Below are positions 63,670 through 64,000 of a stretch of DNA of 64,000 bases, one piece after another; position 1 is the stretch's first letter; each line of letters begins with the position of its first letter. Location of the stretch: the NCBI GenBank assembly GCA_947498625.1, contig CANMKR010000003.1, positions 186,001 to 250,000 of the forward strand, written 5' to 3'. The position numbers and the translations under genes are program-made. The notes beneath the pieces are model-generated. The model was not told the origin of the DNA and did no database searches. It saw nothing but the letters and a program-made list of their open reading frames with translations. The DNA comes from an uncultured Kangiella sp. GTDB taxonomy: Bacteria > Pseudomonadota > Gammaproteobacteria > Enterobacterales > Kangiellaceae.

Positions 63670-64000
63670 TTAAAGGATGCGAATCGCCTCAGCTTGCAGT
63701 TGATAAAGCGTCATTCCTTGTTTTACGCTGGTAGGATCAAAAGTTTCTCCTGCATCATCAGCCATATGCTTTAAATAATTGATAGTTTCATCTTTACTCA
63801 TGGCTTTGGACTTTAGAGTACCGGTAGCATAGGCTTCACGCCCTACCGTATAGATAGGTATCACAATCACATCATCAGCCACTTTGATGCGTATGCGCTC
63901 ATCACCGCTTTTAATGTCTGCCCAACAGCCTTTCTTTTTACAAACTTTGGTGATTTGTCCCTTAAGAGTGATTTTTTGATTGGTATAACTTTCGAGCTGC
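63670..64000 (-). CDS. DUF4920-like exported/metal-site protein, 5' end cut by window edge
   Basis: The gene continues past the right edge; 110 codons are visible and the reading frame stays open to position 64000. The visible part contains GQITKVCKKKGCWADIKSGD, the cysteine pattern typical of DUF4920 proteins, then IRIKVADDVIVIPIYTVGRE and the ending MTLYQLQAEAIRIL. A start codon inside the window (GTG 63882) is unlikely to be real, because the conserved cysteines lie upstream of it. Function is unknown; members are usually periplasmic. Confidence 0.75.
   Translation of the reverse strand, partial: QLESYTNQKITLKGQITKVCKKKGCWADIKSGDERIRIKVADDVIVIPIYTVGREAYATGTLKSKAMSKDETINYLKHMADDAGETFDPTSVKQGMTLYQLQAEAIRIL

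Noticed and set aside
63670-63882. A complete 70-residue gene starting at 63882
   Set aside because: The frame stays open to the window edge and includes the conserved KVCKKKGCW cysteine segment, so the gene is longer and truncated by the window.
61670-64000. Adjacent beta-lactamase or copper-resistance target of the BlaI/M56 pair
   Set aside because: The neighbours are astB and a DUF4920-like gene, and no serine or metallo-beta-lactamase motif is visible.
1-64000. rRNA, tRNA, insertion sequences or prophage
   Set aside because: No tRNA-like cloverleaf was noticed in the gaps, no transposase or integrase gene, and no rRNA sequence. A covariance-model scan would be needed for certainty about small RNAs.

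Overview
The window is a compact, AT-rich stretch of a gammaproteobacterial chromosome. Core blocks are recognisable by both protein sequence and order: rpsB-tsf-pyrH-frr-uppS-cdsA-dxr-rseP, map-glnD-dapD-dapE, gyrA/serC next to ubiG-gph-yciK, ppx/ppk, rluB-scpB-scpA-trpS-yciO-yciV, yciB-yciI-bolA, and an arginine succinyltransferase (ast) cluster. The protein flavour (GlyGly-CTERM secreted protease, 'dedicated sortase' type two-component pair, long TrpRS, low GC) suggests a marine, amino-acid-degrading gammaproteobacterium, perhaps Kangiellaceae-like. That placement is inference. I see no rRNA, tRNA, CRISPR array, prophage or transposase.

Layout. 1-4209 (minus): the tail of the translation and envelope-lipid operon, rseP (partial), dxr, cdsA, uppS, a small secreted unknown protein, frr. 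4210-4624: four palindromic REP-like units. 4625-5341: pyrH with its own promoter. 5479-8304: accessory genes that separate pyrH from tsf (DUF2971 protein, PhyH dioxygenase, XRE-type membrane regulator, DUF2799 lipoprotein). 8429-10249: tsf and rpsB, with a strongly structured 225-nt spacer. 10609-19722: an accessory block of eleven genes between rpsB and map (PLP enzyme, phosphodiester glycosidase family protein, fasciclin protein, DoxX-like, VOC, GNAT, diguanylate cyclase, VOC, methyltransferase-like lipoprotein, DUF11 protein, SPOR-like protein). 19890-26563: map, glnD, dapD, yffB-like, dapE, an M15 peptidase and a 46-residue membrane protein.

26591-40641: a SLC13 transporter, an enoyl-CoA hydratase-like protein, serC and gyrA (minus). 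Divergent from gyrA are a catalytically dead TRZ/ATZ amidohydrolase relative, ubiG and gph. A histidine kinase/response regulator pair then precedes yciK and ppx. 40658-50064 (minus): ppk1, rluB, a coiled-coil membrane protein, scpB, scpA, trpS, DUF6122, yciO and yciV, with one plus-strand orphan. 50175-51786: yciB, yciI, bolA and a DUF2007 protein. 51835-56058: a 1407-residue M36 metalloprotease with a GlyGly-CTERM tail. 56264-61621: astC divergent from astA-astD-astB. 61670-63645: a BlaI repressor and BlaR1-like M56 peptidase with two palindromic BlaI-type operators. 63670-64000: a truncated DUF4920-type gene.

How it fits together. Most genes are housekeeping: translation (S2, EF-Ts, RRF, TrpRS, Map), isoprenoid and phospholipid synthesis, lysine/peptidoglycan precursor synthesis, nitrogen sensing (GlnD), ubiquinone synthesis, polyphosphate turnover, condensin and rRNA/tRNA modification. 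Accessory genes sit at the joints between conserved operons. The least explained items are the DUF2971-PhyH pair, the metal-site-free amidohydrolase kept upstream of ubiG, the large PLP protein, the foldable rpsB-tsf spacer, the alternating palindrome cluster, and the kinase/regulator pair between gph and yciK.
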